In this document: one piece after another, positions 35,910 to 45,126 of the stretch
Numbering within the stretch: the stretch's first letter is position 1
How the letters are laid out: each line of letters begins with the position of its first letter
Source of the DNA: Snodgrassella sp945267035
GTDB lineage: Bacteria; Pseudomonadota; Gammaproteobacteria; Burkholderiales; Neisseriaceae
Assembly (NCBI RefSeq): GCF_026535915.1
Contig: NZ_JAFNPF010000003.1
Coordinates: 1-64,000, forward strand
Length of the DNA: 64,000 nucleotides
Reading direction: 5' to 3'
Made by a program: the position numbers and the translations under genes
Notes under the pieces: model-generated
Told to the model about the DNA's origin: nothing
Database searches by the model: none
Seen by the model: the letters and a program-made list of their open reading frames with translations, nothing else

Positions 35910-36895
35910 TTTTATTATTCTCGTTGCCACATGGTTTTGATTTAAAAACAATGAAAAAATCAAAAATTGACATCACTTTTAATATCACAGCAAATCAGAT
36001 TTAACTACAAGATCAAAAGCATAATTACCAAATCATTCGATTGCTATATTCTAACTTACGTTAGCCTAAATTTACAATACTTTATTTTAAATCCCATCAT
36101 AATATACAAAACCTTATCCGTTATATATTAAAATTGAATTTAAATATTTAATATTTAAAAGAAATATATTTTTATGGTATGTGCAAAAAAAAGACAAGTT
36201 TATTTTGAAACGTGTATCGTGTATTGATACTAAATTGCTCATATAGTAAAGATTCGATAAATATTTATGTAAAATTAATTCTATTATGTCAAATAAATTC
36301 TAATATTCGTGTTAATTCTGTATAAATCATGTTTCATGATCATAATGAGAAAAAAAAGATATCTTCCTTACGCAAATTTTATTCTTAAGCCAATTTAGTG
36401 TGGCCAATAAAGACCATGTCACTCTGAAATCAACTTAAATCCAACATAAGTTGAGTACAGAAACAGATAAAGAACTGAATTGATCGTTCGGCCTAACAAG
36501 CAACCAAATTGAGATAAATCCATGGGTAGTAGAGAAAAAGCACAGATATAGGTTTTAATAATACGTACCCATTCACTCTAGGTTTATCTAGAAGTAAAAC
36601 CAAATAAAGTCATGGGTAATTTAATAAACAGAATAGAGGTATGAACTTTTGCTTGAGCAAACGTTGATCAATTGCATTAGATTTTAAGACGATTATCTAT
36701 CGATAGACTTGAAACCAACATCCTTTTTGCCAGCCACCTCGAACTTATCTTGCCAAAACAAGAAAAGCCTAAATCTGGCAATTAACCCTATACTCTAAAT
36801 CTTGTTTTGATTTTAGCCATTTAGATAAGGGTTAATCTGCTCGCTCAGATGACAACAATGGTAGATTTTTCCTTTTACTTACCCCTGTTGGTTAA
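35910..36895. other. Nearly 1 kb of AT-rich DNA downstream of ner
   Basis: No gene on either strand. In a Mu-like phage the transposition genes would lie here, after ner, and none can be traced. GTGTATCGTGTATTGATAC near 36210 resembles the palindrome TGTATCGATACA found in the phage-switch operator region. The structured repeat at 36781-36836 is listed separately. Confidence 0.45.
36781..36836. repeat. Two-part inverted repeat 3' of ner
   Basis: ATTAACCCT with AGGGTTAAT (9 bp) encloses TCTAAAT with ATTTAGA (7 bp), both perfect, with a four-base bulge on one side, a two-base bulge on the other and an 18-base loop. It lies 60 bases beyond the ner stop. It has no T-run, so it is not a classic terminator. 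Confidence 0.5.
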
Positions 36896-37159
36896 TTATC
36901 TACTACTCTCCGACGATTCTGGTAGAATAGGTCGATAATTTCGACGCGCGTAGCGAGAAGGCCAAATTTGTTCCGGTGGTACACCGATGACCTTAGCTAT
37001 GATTTTTTCACCCTTTAAATAAGGCATTTGTAATGCCGTTTTTAAAGTGTTAGAACTTAGCCCAACCTCACGCGACAATGCAGCAATAGACCACCCCTTT
37101 TTTTTTAATGCTGCAACTATATCAGCACGATGCCAGTCTGCTGAATTTTTTTGCATCAT
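36896..37159 (-). CDS. ner: Ner-family DNA-binding protein (Mu-like phage / Nlp)
   Basis: 87 residues. DWHRADIVAALKKKGWSIAA, LSREVGLSSNTLKTAL and GVPPEQIWPSRY follow the Ner/Nlp (SfsB) family closely; the middle segment is the helix-turn-helix. In phage Mu, Ner represses the early and repressor promoters at the start of lytic growth. Here it is divergent from an S24-type repressor gene, exactly the Mu arrangement, with 212 bases of operator DNA between. No transposase, B ATPase or other phage gene follows it. It may be a relic or a domesticated regulator. Confidence 0.85.
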   Translation of the reverse strand: MMQKNSADWHRADIVAALKKKGWSIAALSREVGLSSNTLKTALQMPYLKGEKIIAKVIGVPPEQIWPSRYARRNYRPILPESSESSR

Positions 37160-37206
37160 GACTTACTCCATCGGTTAACATGATTTAATTAACTTTTGGA
37201 TATATT

Positions 37207-37341
37207 ACTAAACAAAAGTAAGCTGCACAACCTTTTGTTTAGTATTTTTTTTGTGTATCGATACAAATGTTTATAACTTTTTGTTTTGATTAAATTTAAA
37301 TCTAACAAAAAAATAAACTTTTGTTAAGTTTTTTGTTTAGT
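37207..37341. promoter_or_regulatory. Operator region between ner and the repressor gene
   Basis: ACTAAACAAAAG (37207-37218) and its exact inverse CTTTTGTTTAGT (37232-37243) form a 12-bp inverted repeat. The core TTTTGTTTAGT recurs at 37331-37341, a partial inverse (CTAAACAAG) occurs at 37351, and TGTATCGATACA, a perfect palindrome, lies at 37254-37265. Such repeated sites flanking two divergent regulator genes are what a Mu-type switch uses. Confidence 0.6.
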
Positions 37342-37371
37342 CGCTTATTTCTAAACAAGAGGGTTTAGAAT

Positions 37372-38097
37372 ATGAATAATTCATTCAAGGACAGGCTTAC
37401 TGTTTTATTTTCGAATGACACAATGACGACCATCGCGTCAAAAATTGGTATTTCACAAGTTGGATTGTTTAAAATTTTTAATAAAGGTACACTACCAAAA
37501 GCAGAAACATTATTAAAAATCAATGAAATAACTGGATGTGATTTAAATTGGCTAATGACCGGTGAAGGTTCGCCTTTCCTCAATGAAAATAACACTGACA
37601 CATCAATCCAATCAAATAATATGCCCCATTCGGCGATATATGATGTTATTGGAAAACCTGTTGATATTGATGAATTTGTTTTTATACCTCGTTATAACAT
37701 CGACGTTTCCGCAGGTCATGGAAGCATGCCTGACGATGAAGAATCTCACTTAGTAATAGCATTTAGAAAATACTGGATAATCAATTACCTCAACGCTAAC
37801 CCTAAAGATTTGAGTGTTTTAAGAATTAAAGGTGATAGCATGCAGGGGGTGTTAAATAATGGCGATAACATACTGATTAATCGTAGAAAAAATAAACCCC
37901 AAGATGGCTTATATGTATTACGCATCGATGGTAGTTTATTTGCTAAACGCCTACAAATTTTGCCTGATAATAAACTACTGATCAAATCAGCCAATAAAGA
38001 GTATGAATCTTTTACCGTGGATCTGAAAACGCCGCCTGACGATTTCAAAATAATTGGATCGATTGAATGGTTTGGTCGTCAAATAAACAATTTTTAA
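37372..38097 (+). CDS. S24 (LexA-like) phage repressor
   Basis: 241 residues. An N-terminal helix-turn-helix (about residues 5-60, with TTIASKIGISQVGLFKIF) of the CI type ends at LNWLMTGEG. An Ala-Gly cleavage site follows at 114-115 (VSAGHG), and the C-terminal S24 peptidase domain has Ser156 (KGDSMQGVL) and Lys192 (LFAKRL). RecA-stimulated self-cleavage would relieve repression after DNA damage. AAGAGGG lies eleven bases before the ATG. It is divergent from ner across a repeated-operator region and is followed by a terminator. All catalytic residues are kept, so the protein is probably functional although the phage is gone. Confidence 0.88.
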   Translation: MNNSFKDRLTVLFSNDTMTTIASKIGISQVGLFKIFNKGTLPKAETLLKINEITGCDLNWLMTGEGSPFLNENNTDTSIQSNNMPHSAIYDVIGKPVDIDEFVFIPRYNIDVSAGHGSMPDDEESHLVIAFRKYWIINYLNANPKDLSVLRIKGDSMQGVLNNGDNILINRRKNKPQDGLYVLRIDGSLFAKRLQILPDNKLLIKSANKEYESFTVDLKTPPDDFKIIGSIEWFGRQINNF

Positions 38098-38124
38098 TTT
38101 TCATTTCAGCTTTTATATAAGCTT

Positions 38125-38167
38125 GGTGTACAACCAAATCTTAGAGTTGTACACCCATTCGTTTTTT
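38125..38167 (+). terminator. Terminator of the repressor gene
   Basis: GGTGTACAAC, 11-base loop, GTTGTACACC (perfect 10-bp stem), then CATTCGTTTTTT. It begins 28 bases after the repressor stop. Confidence 0.7.
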
Positions 38168-39289
38168 ATACCTAGTACAATGTATTGATCAGCATATTGA
38201 CTACATGCCCAATATGTAGTTCTACAATTGGTTCCAAGATCTTAAAAATGCCCAATTTCTGTTTATTAGTACTTCTTGTTTTCTCCATTTTTATGCCTTG
38301 AAAAAGGCATAACATAATTTTTCCCCAATGCAAAAGACATCCATAATCATTTTATGGAAAATCACCGCGTTTAAAAATGCACCAATACATAGCCAGTTTG
38401 ATTATTCATCAAACTATTCATAAACAAGAGTACAGATGTGTAATATTAATCTTCTTTGCTCTGGAAACTTTTTTATCAGAAACACTGCTGAAAAATGGGA
38501 ATAAGTGTTGATTTGGTAACTGAATCTAATGAAGAGGATTGGCAATTCACGCAAAAATTTTTCCATACTGCGCAAAAGATTATTTATATGATTTGATCAT
38601 CCTAACAATCGACATGGATAACCAAATCTTTTTCATGGTTAATAATCTGGTTGTCTTTAATACCAAAGTAATATTTGAATTTCAAAAATCCATACCAGTA
38701 GATCCTAGATATACTTGCCAATCTACACACCACAGGACATCAATTGGCAGCGAAATGGTTTCAATTCCGCAAACTCATAACAGAAATCTGTATTCATATT
38801 TAAAATGAACAAACTCCTATTCAAGCAAATTTCTACCTGCGCTTTTATCGCTATTCATTGGGTAGACATTAAAATTGGTACCTCTTCGGGAAGTCAGTAA
38901 GATTGAAAAAAATCTTAATTTACCGCTTAATTAAATGATTGTTAGAGCAAAGGTTGTCAATTCTGTTTTAATCCAGGTCAAAATATTTGATGTTAATCAT
39001 GATTCTATTTATTCATGTAACTGGGTAATGATAGACAAATAAACGCTGTCATGATTTTGTTGGCAACGTGAGTGCTAGCTGTATCGAGCAGATAGGTGAT
39101 GGTGATGATCCGAAATTTTGCTAGCGCTTGCCAACGTCAACCCAATACAGTTGAAACAGTGACCCTTCATTTCGTAATCCTTTTGTATTCAGTAACCATT
39201 CAATTTTCTATCTTATCATTTGTCATTCATCAAACCCATGAAGCGTTTGAACTGAAGCAGTCTTAACTCGATGATTTAGCACAATACCC
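38168..39289. other. 1.1-kb AT-rich gap with no recognisable gene
   Basis: A frame at 38539-38808 (TTG start, 89 residues) lacks a ribosome binding site and any family signature. Scattered protein-like words in several frames suggest a decayed gene, which I cannot name. If a phage left end once existed it would have been here. Confidence 0.4.
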
Positions 39290-39328
39290 AATAAAAAATA
39301 CGGCACTTTTTTCGTCAAGGTGCCGTAT
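39290..39328 (-). terminator. Intrinsic terminator of the large autotransporter
   Basis: On the minus strand ATACGGCAC and GTGCCGTAT form a 9-bp stem around a 13-base loop, followed by TTTTTTATT. It lies 33 bases after the autotransporter stop. Confidence 0.75.
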
Positions 39329-39361
39329 CAATTAATAACCGGGTTTGCCAATAAATTTCAA

Positions 39362-42300
39362 TTACCAGTTTATTTTTAAGCCAACCGAACCACTCACTGG
39401 TGCTTTCACTTTAGCCTTGCCGCTATTGGACCAGGTATGTCCGATTTCGCCATAAGCAGACACTTTATCACTGAGCCGATAGCTACCACCAATGGCCAAT
39501 TCGGTACTGGTGTGTGTTGCACCAGCTGATAATGTAGTTGTCGCTGCCTCAGTCCTATAGGTGCTGCGATCAGCACCATTTGGTGAATAAAAAACATTCA
39601 CACGTGCATAAGGATGCATGACTCCTTTACCTATGGCATAGGTACCTTGCATCCGCGCACCAAGGCGGAATAACCATTTATCATTATGGCTTTGTTTGAC
39701 TGTTGTCTGTCCACTAATGTCTTGGTCATCCAGATTGAGCCACTGATGAACAATTTGTGCCTGTGGCTCTAATTGCCATTTACTGCTACCGAGAACAAAT
39801 GGTTTACCTGCTTCAAGCGAGGCGGTTAAGCCATGTCCTTTGACCCGACTATCTGGGTTACCATTCGGTTTAATATCAACACGATGATGAGAACCTTGCA
39901 AAACAATATCAACGTAAGCTGCCTGATCATTGGTATAAGTACCATATAAACCAAGGAAATAGCTGTGAACGGTGTTTTTGCCTACATGGTCATTGACCCC
40001 GCTGGCAAAACCGTTGACTTTCACATCGCCATACACATAGCCAAGATAGCCACCTAAATGCCAGTTATGTTCATTCCATACATCACTACCCAATTGCAAT
40101 CCGGTAAAATTGCCCTTACTGCGGATGCGAGCCTGACCATCTTGCTGAATGTCTGTTCGGGCTTCAATCACTCGTCCCCAACTCATTCGTTCAGTTACAG
40201 CAGGCGTAGCACCTATACGCTGATGCAAGTTAGAAAGTAACAGACTATCGGCCTGACGCAGCTGAGCAGCCACCGCACCGAATAATGGTACTTCTTTGCG
40301 ATATAACGGTATTTTATTGGATGGATTAGTCGGGTTAGTTGGGTTAGTTGGGTTAGTTGGGTTAGTTGGGTTAGTTGGGTTAGTCGGGTTAGTCGGGTTA
40401 GTCGGGTTAGTCGGGTTAGTCGGGTTAGTCGGGTTAGTCGGGTTAGTCGGGTTAGTTGGGTTAGTTGGGTTAGTAGAATCTTTTTCAGAACGCAGATACC
40501 AATTGTTGCCTTGATTCTGTGCATCACCTTTAAATAAATGATATTCATATGCACCAGAATCAACATGTCCTTTAACCAGACTAAAAGCATTATCCGTACT
40601 TTGTCCTCCAACGTTGACCAGTTCGATGCCATTATCTTTCGTTGCGGCACCCAGTCCATTGATAGAAGAAAAATCTATAAATGTATGACCACTGGTGTTA
40701 CCCGTCACAATCAACCTGTCAGCTATATCATTGCGATTATTGGTTTCCGTATTCAGGTTTAAATCTAATACTAATCTGCCATCCTGCCCTACGTAATGAC
40801 CAATAATTTTCAAACTGTTATCAGGTTGATTATTACCTAAACTAATGCTTCCGGCATTATTAACATTACCGGTGATAGAGGCTTGATTGATGGTTGAAAT
40901 AAGATTCACCATCGATCCTGCAGCGATAGAGAGTTGATTGGTATTGAGATCTCCACTCAAAGTGAGCGTACTTTGTTGATCGACATTGATATTTTCCCAA
41001 TTGCGAATGGCAATGTCCCCAGCACGTCCATTATTGGGGGTATAATTATACGAAGTAGATCCAGTCAATGACTGATTAATATTTAGAGTATCGACCATGC
41101 CATCGTTAGGACTGGTATCGTCGCCACCATCTACCATCGTTAAAGCAGTAATATCCGCGCCGGGATTGATAGTCAGCGTATCACTGCCATTTCCAAGCAA
41201 AATCTGCCCACTTACCTTAGATCCATTATTCAAAACAACATTGGAATTATCATCATAATCCTGAATAGCCACATTTGAAGCCGCCGCTACATCCGAACCA
41301 CGGTTTAAAATAATGTCGGAGTGAGCGCCATTTTTCCCATTGATCAAAATGCCGGCCTCACTACCACCATTCACCTTACCATTGACGGTGACATCAGTAT
41401 TGCCTTGACCCTGATTAATGACGCTAATGCCGGTAATCGCGCCACTGATTGTCCCAGATGACTGCTTAATGATGGTATCTTTGCTCTGCTGACTACTTTC
41501 AGATCTGATGCCATAAGTATTTTTGCCCACAATATTGCCGGTGGTGGTAATAGAAGTTGAACCAGACCCATTATTAATGGCATAAATTCCATTTTGATTA
41601 GCGTTGATATGATGAGCACTAATCGTTAATCTTTCACTTTGCGTTAGATTTTGGGCGCTAATACCGCTGCCAGTATTTGCCGTTATATCGCCATCAACGT
41701 TAATGATGGTGTCTCCCAAACCGTTATTCGTACTGTAAATGCCATTGTTTTGACTATTAATCTGATGAGCATTCACAATGAGCCCGCTTGTACGACCCTC
41801 ATTTTGCACATGAATCGCATCGCCATTAGTCGTTTCAACTAAACCAGTGGTTATAATCTTGGTCAGCCCCGATCCATTATTTAATGCATAAACGCCACTT
41901 GCAACACCATTGATATTTTGCGCTTGAATAGTGAGATTCGTGCCATGGTTAAACGCATAAATACCATTACCATTGTCCGCCACTGCATTTCCGGCAATGT
42001 GAATATCAGTGGCCCCACTGCCATTATTAATACTGTAAATGGCATTATTCTTACCCCGAACATCCTGAGTGTGTAAGTTCAAATCCGTGGTTGCTGCCTG
42101 ATTTTCAGCATGAACTGCATCACCATTGATTGCCGTGATCTGTCCGTCTGCACTAATAGTTGTCGTGCCACTTCCATTATTTTGCGCATACACACCATTC
42201 TGACCCCCATTTACTTCTTTTGTGTGAATGGACAAACCAGTGGTCGTGCTTCCATTTTGCGCATAGATACCATTACCATTCTGTGCGGTTAATTGCTGTT

Positions 42301-43039
42301 GAGCGTCTATTTTAGTTAACCCATGACCATTGTTTTGGGCATAGATGGCATGTTGTTTAGCATTGATAGCTGCACTTTGAATGGTTAAGTCAGTCGTATC
42401 ATTATTATTAACCGCGTAAATGCCTTCACCATTATAGGAAATAATTTCCCGATTAGCATTGATGACCGTTGCCCCGGATCCATTATTGACCGCATTTATG
42501 CCTTTACTATTACTGTGTATCGCTTGCGTGTTAATCTTCAGATTGGTGGCAGAATGATTATTGGTGATGGCGATACCAGTCCCGTCGGACGTGACCATAT
42601 CCTCGTACAATTGAATATTGATGCCACCTTGACCTGAATTCGTAGCTGAAATATTTTTGATATTTTTATTTCTTACATTGAGCGTCAGATCCCCGGCATT
42701 AGCTTCATTGGTGACATTGAGCGTTCCATTGAGCTCATTTTCACTCGTTTGAATATCCACTGCATCGGTATTGCGGTTATCAACGTATCCATCCTGATTA
42801 ATGGTGGTGCCACTGAAATGAGAAATATAAACTTGATTAATTCCGTCATCATGACATGCCGCATGAACAGATGCTGCTGTTGCGCACTGTGCTTGTACTC
42901 TGGCACTAGTGAAAACAGTGACGCCAATTAAACTAATCAGTTTAAATAAGATTTTTTTATTATGCCGCAATCTCGTACGAACAGGCATCAAGTCTGCTCG
43001 ATAGCTAGCATGTTGCTGAAATTTATATTGTTTGTCCAT
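39362..43039 (-). CDS. Repeat-rich autotransporter (type Va)
   Basis: 1225 residues. An extended N-terminus (MDKQYKFQQHASYRADLMPV) precedes a signal peptide ending near ARVQAQ at residue 51. The passenger (about 60-880) is built of beta-helix repeats; residues 185 to about 541 are seven tandem units of about 51 residues, each opening NNGSG and containing NGxGIYAxN. A linker of 16 Thr-Asn-Pro units (residues about 855-902) leads to the C-terminal beta-barrel (MSWGRVIEARTDIQQDG through GSVGLKINW), which inserts in the outer membrane. It is probably an adhesin, by analogy. I see no serine-protease triad. The ribosome binding site is weak. Passenger domains of this style are typically variable between strains. 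Confidence 0.85.
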   Translation of the reverse strand: MDKQYKFQQHASYRADLMPVRTRLRHNKKILFKLISLIGVTVFTSARVQAQCATAASVHAACHDDGINQVYISHFSGTTINQDGYVDNRNTDAVDIQTSENELNGTLNVTNEANAGDLTLNVRNKNIKNISATNSGQGGINIQLYEDMVTSDGTGIAITNNHSATNLKINTQAIHSNSKGINAVNNGSGATVINANREIISYNGEGIYAVNNNDTTDLTIQSAAINAKQHAIYAQNNGHGLTKIDAQQQLTAQNGNGIYAQNGSTTTGLSIHTKEVNGGQNGVYAQNNGSGTTTISADGQITAINGDAVHAENQAATTDLNLHTQDVRGKNNAIYSINNGSGATDIHIAGNAVADNGNGIYAFNHGTNLTIQAQNINGVASGVYALNNGSGLTKIITTGLVETTNGDAIHVQNEGRTSGLIVNAHQINSQNNGIYSTNNGLGDTIINVDGDITANTGSGISAQNLTQSERLTISAHHINANQNGIYAINNGSGSTSITTTGNIVGKNTYGIRSESSQQSKDTIIKQSSGTISGAITGISVINQGQGNTDVTVNGKVNGGSEAGILINGKNGAHSDIILNRGSDVAAASNVAIQDYDDNSNVVLNNGSKVSGQILLGNGSDTLTINPGADITALTMVDGGDDTSPNDGMVDTLNINQSLTGSTSYNYTPNNGRAGDIAIRNWENINVDQQSTLTLSGDLNTNQLSIAAGSMVNLISTINQASITGNVNNAGSISLGNNQPDNSLKIIGHYVGQDGRLVLDLNLNTETNNRNDIADRLIVTGNTSGHTFIDFSSINGLGAATKDNGIELVNVGGQSTDNAFSLVKGHVDSGAYEYHLFKGDAQNQGNNWYLRSEKDSTNPTNPTNPTNPTNPTNPTNPTNPTNPTNPTNPTNPTNPTNPTNPTNPTNPSNKIPLYRKEVPLFGAVAAQLRQADSLLLSNLHQRIGATPAVTERMSWGRVIEARTDIQQDGQARIRSKGNFTGLQLGSDVWNEHNWHLGGYLGYVYGDVKVNGFASGVNDHVGKNTVHSYFLGLYGTYTNDQAAYVDIVLQGSHHRVDIKPNGNPDSRVKGHGLTASLEAGKPFVLGSSKWQLEPQAQIVHQWLNLDDQDISGQTTVKQSHNDKWLFRLGARMQGTYAIGKGVMHPYARVNVFYSPNGADRSTYRTEAATTTLSAGATHTSTELAIGGSYRLSDKVSAYGEIGHTWSNSGKAKVKAPVSGSVGLKINW
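40332..40475 (-). repeat. 16-copy 9-bp microsatellite encoding Thr-Asn-Pro
   Basis: Sixteen uninterrupted copies of GGGTTAGTY (plus strand) encode TNP units between passenger and barrel. The last base sorts into blocks: five T, eight C, two T, one A. Nine-base units keep the frame, so slippage would change linker length rather than switch the gene off. Confidence 0.95.
41417..42487 (-). repeat. Seven tandem ~153-bp units in the autotransporter passenger
   Basis: Units starting NNGSG/NNGHG/NNGLG at residues 185, 236, 287, 338, 387, 438 and 489 of the protein; six are 49 or 51 residues and the last is about 53. At the protein level they share NG-x-GIYA, then L-x-I-x-x-x-x-I-N, then GIYA. They predict two beta-helix coils per unit. 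Confidence 0.8.
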
Positions 43040-43613
43040 TTATTTTACTTACAGATGTGAGTGTGAAGTGCCAAATTAAAACCTTGCTTAACGTAGTACC
43101 TGTATTAAAATGATTAATACATGTAGTTAGGCTTACATCTGCATTCGACTATAGTTGAAAGCGTATGTCAAAATATTAAATAATTGAATATATTAAATAA
43201 TTTATAATTAATTTAATTTAAGTGTAGTCAGGTTTAAATTTGATACGTCTTTTTGGGCGTTATTAAAAAAACATGACCACAAACCTCGGTATGATCTTAT
43301 TCGTACAAGCTAAGATATTGATTTATTCCAAAAAAATTGAAAAAAATTTGCTTGAAATTGCAATAAACAATAGACATTTTTGCAACTAAAAGAGTCGATT
43401 GTCTGCATAGATCTATGTATGCAATCATTCATTACCCTTTGTTGCACCTGTGATAGCTAAAAATTAATAGTTGTGTGTTTAATTTGCTGAGAAATGCAAT
43501 CACTGTAGAGATTAAATCCAGATATTAATTCTAAAGTAAATAATCTTGTCGAATACCTATATGTGCAGGTACAAATCTATTTAGTATTTAGCGTAATTAG
43601 TAAACAAAGCCTC
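43040..43613. other. Spacer between autotransporter and tRNA-Lys
   Basis: Very AT-rich, with runs such as CCAAAAAAATTG. No gene seen. It must carry the autotransporter promoter, which I could not place. Confidence 0.45.
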
Positions 43614-43642
43614 TTGACAACATTAAAGCTTATGTCTAAAAT
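43614..43642 (+). promoter_or_regulatory. Consensus promoter of tRNA-Lys
   Basis: TTGACA, 17 bases, TAAAAT, then a GC-rich discriminator (GCGCGCTCC). The mature tRNA begins 14 bases after the -10. The GC-rich discriminator is typical of stringently controlled stable-RNA promoters. Confidence 0.85.
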
Positions 43643-43655
43643 GCGCGCTCCTGTT

Positions 43656-43731
43656 GGGTCGTTAGCTCAGTCGGTAGAGCAGCGGACTTTTAATCCGTTG
43701 GTCGAGCGTTCGAATCGCTCACGACCCACCA
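43656..43731 (+). tRNA. tRNA-Lys (anticodon UUU)
   Basis: 76 bases. The acceptor stem GGGTCGT pairs with ACGACCC, the D arm contains AGCTCAGTCGGTAGAGC, the anticodon loop is CTTTTAA with TTT at 43689-43691, the T arm contains GTTCGAATC, and CCA is encoded at 43729-43731. Confidence 0.97.
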
Positions 43732-44104
43732 GCATCACTCTATTTTCCTATTCAGTAATGCATTGCATTGACAAATCCCCAGCTTATATTTCTTTAGATT
43801 TTATATTATCTAGCACACATCAAAATTTTAATTGATCCATCATACAATAATGATCATTTAGCTGTAGATTTAGCTCATCTAAGCAAATACATCATTTTAG
43901 AATTTATACAACATCCGAGCTAAACGACAGAAAATATTTTTTTCAGTAGATTTAGCTTGAATGATACTCACGATCATTTTTGCGTTAATAACAATTTAAA
44001 TAATATTTCATAACGGTTAATGAATAAAAAACTTTGTTAATCCTGCTATAAATGTTATTCTTATATCCACTGTTATTGTACAAATTTCTAACTTGGGAAA
44101 AATT
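43732..44104. other. Spacer after tRNA-Lys
   Basis: AT-rich with no gene. There is no integrase or repeated tRNA 3' end here, so I find no sign of an integrated element at this tRNA. Confidence 0.45.
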
Positions 44105-44482
44105 ATGGATTATCGTGAAGGCAATACCATTTCATTTAAGTTAACTGAAATATTAGAAAAAAAATTGAGGTTTATAGCGATCATGCAACAAATTTCCGGA
44201 GTGTTGCTGGTTATAGGTGGGGTATTATCCTGTATTGCCATATTCACTGCTATTTACGGGATTCCGATGGCTATTTCAGGATATAAAATGTTTCAAACAG
44301 GATCCTCTTTGAACATAGCTAGCAGAACCCAAAGTGGCGATGAATTGGTTGCAACGTTTGAGAATATGCATGGATATTGGAAATTCACATTAATCACATT
44401 TATCATGACTGTTTTATTTTACTTGGTTATCCTTATGTTTGGTATCTCTGCCGGTATCATGGCAGCAAAAGGTTTACATTAA
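44105..44482 (+). CDS. Small two/three-helix membrane protein, copy 1 (DUF5362-like)
   Basis: 125 residues from the ATG at 44105 (MDYREGNTISFKLTEILEKK). Hydrophobic segments lie near residues 28-60 (with the hairpin IYGIPMAISGYKMF) and 94-120. Between them is the polar stretch SGDELVATFENMHGYWKF. The layout resembles DUF5362-type proteins of unknown function; this is a resemblance, not a confirmed match. It is the first of three tandem copies, each with its own spacer and terminator. The block from the leader (TTGGGAAAAATT) to the terminator seems to be the unit that was duplicated. Confidence 0.65.
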   Translation: MDYREGNTISFKLTEILEKKLRFIAIMQQISGVLLVIGGVLSCIAIFTAIYGIPMAISGYKMFQTGSSLNIASRTQSGDELVATFENMHGYWKFTLITFIMTVLFYLVILMFGISAGIMAAKGLH

Positions 44483-44517
44483 TAACTATTTTTACATTTA
44501 CTCATCATAAACTGAAA

Positions 44518-44543
44518 AACCTCTACTCGATAGAGGTTTTTTT
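44518..44543 (+). terminator. Terminator after membrane-protein copy 1
   Basis: AACCTCTA, five-base loop, TAGAGGTT, then a run of T. A degraded version of the same structure follows copy 2 near 45033-45060. Confidence 0.75.
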
Positions 44544-44610
44544 ATTCAAAGTAAATAGATTATTAAAACCCGTTCAACTTTACAGCAAATTTTACACTAT
44601 TGGGAAAATT

Positions 44611-44997
44611 ATGGATTATCGTGAAGGTAATACCGTTTCAATTAAATTAACCGAAATATTACAAAAAAAGATGCGATTTATTGCCCTCATGCAACAAATC
44701 TACGGGGTTTTCATGATTATAGGTGGGGTATTAACTTGTTTGGGTATTATTACTGCCATTATCGGGGTGCCAGCGATCATTTCTGGAGTTAAATTGTTTC
44801 AATCAGGATCCTCTTTGAATATAGCTTGCCAAACTCAAAGTGGTGATGAAATGGTTGCTACGTTTGAGAATATGCATGAATATTGGAAATTCACATTAAT
44901 CACAACTATTATTGTGCTGTGTTTATATGCGTTATTTTATGCGTTTATAATATTTGGATTAACTCTCGCTATTTTGGCCGCAAATGGTGGACAATGA
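44611..44997 (+). CDS. Small membrane protein, copy 2 (DUF5362-like)
   Basis: 128 residues, clearly a paralogue of the gene just upstream: the same MDYREGNT start, the same MQQI..G membrane hairpin, and FQSGSSLNIACQTQSGDEMV aligned with the equivalent stretch of copy 1. The frame is open far upstream, but the ATG at 44611 and its leader GGGAAAATT match those of copy 1. Divergence is greatest in the last membrane segment. Function unknown. Confidence 0.65.
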   Translation: MDYREGNTVSIKLTEILQKKMRFIALMQQIYGVFMIIGGVLTCLGIITAIIGVPAIISGVKLFQSGSSLNIACQTQSGDEMVATFENMHEYWKFTLITTIIVLCLYALFYAFIIFGLTLAILAANGGQ

Positions 44998-45126
44998 TCA
45001 CCATATCCTTATTAATTGATGATAAGACTGAAAAAACCTTTATACGATAGAGTTTTTTTATTGAGATTAAATTGATTATTAAAACTCGTGTAACTTTAAA
45101 GCCAATCTTTCCACTATTAGAAAAAT

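Noticed and set aside
40332..40475. Short regular repeats considered as a CRISPR array.
   Set aside because: Nine-base units with no spacers, inside a coding region; no cas genes in the window.
40296..40514. Plus-strand frame of repeated Val-Gly-Leu, and an Arg/Leu-Thr repeat frame on the minus strand.
   Set aside because: Both are shadows of the 9-bp Thr-Asn-Pro microsatellite in other frames of the autotransporter gene.
43563..43835. 90-residue open frame on the plus strand.
   Set aside because: It runs straight through the tRNA-Lys gene and its promoter.
43656..44104. tRNA-Lys as an attachment site for an integrative element.
   Set aside because: No integrase and no repeat of the tRNA 3' end was found on either side.
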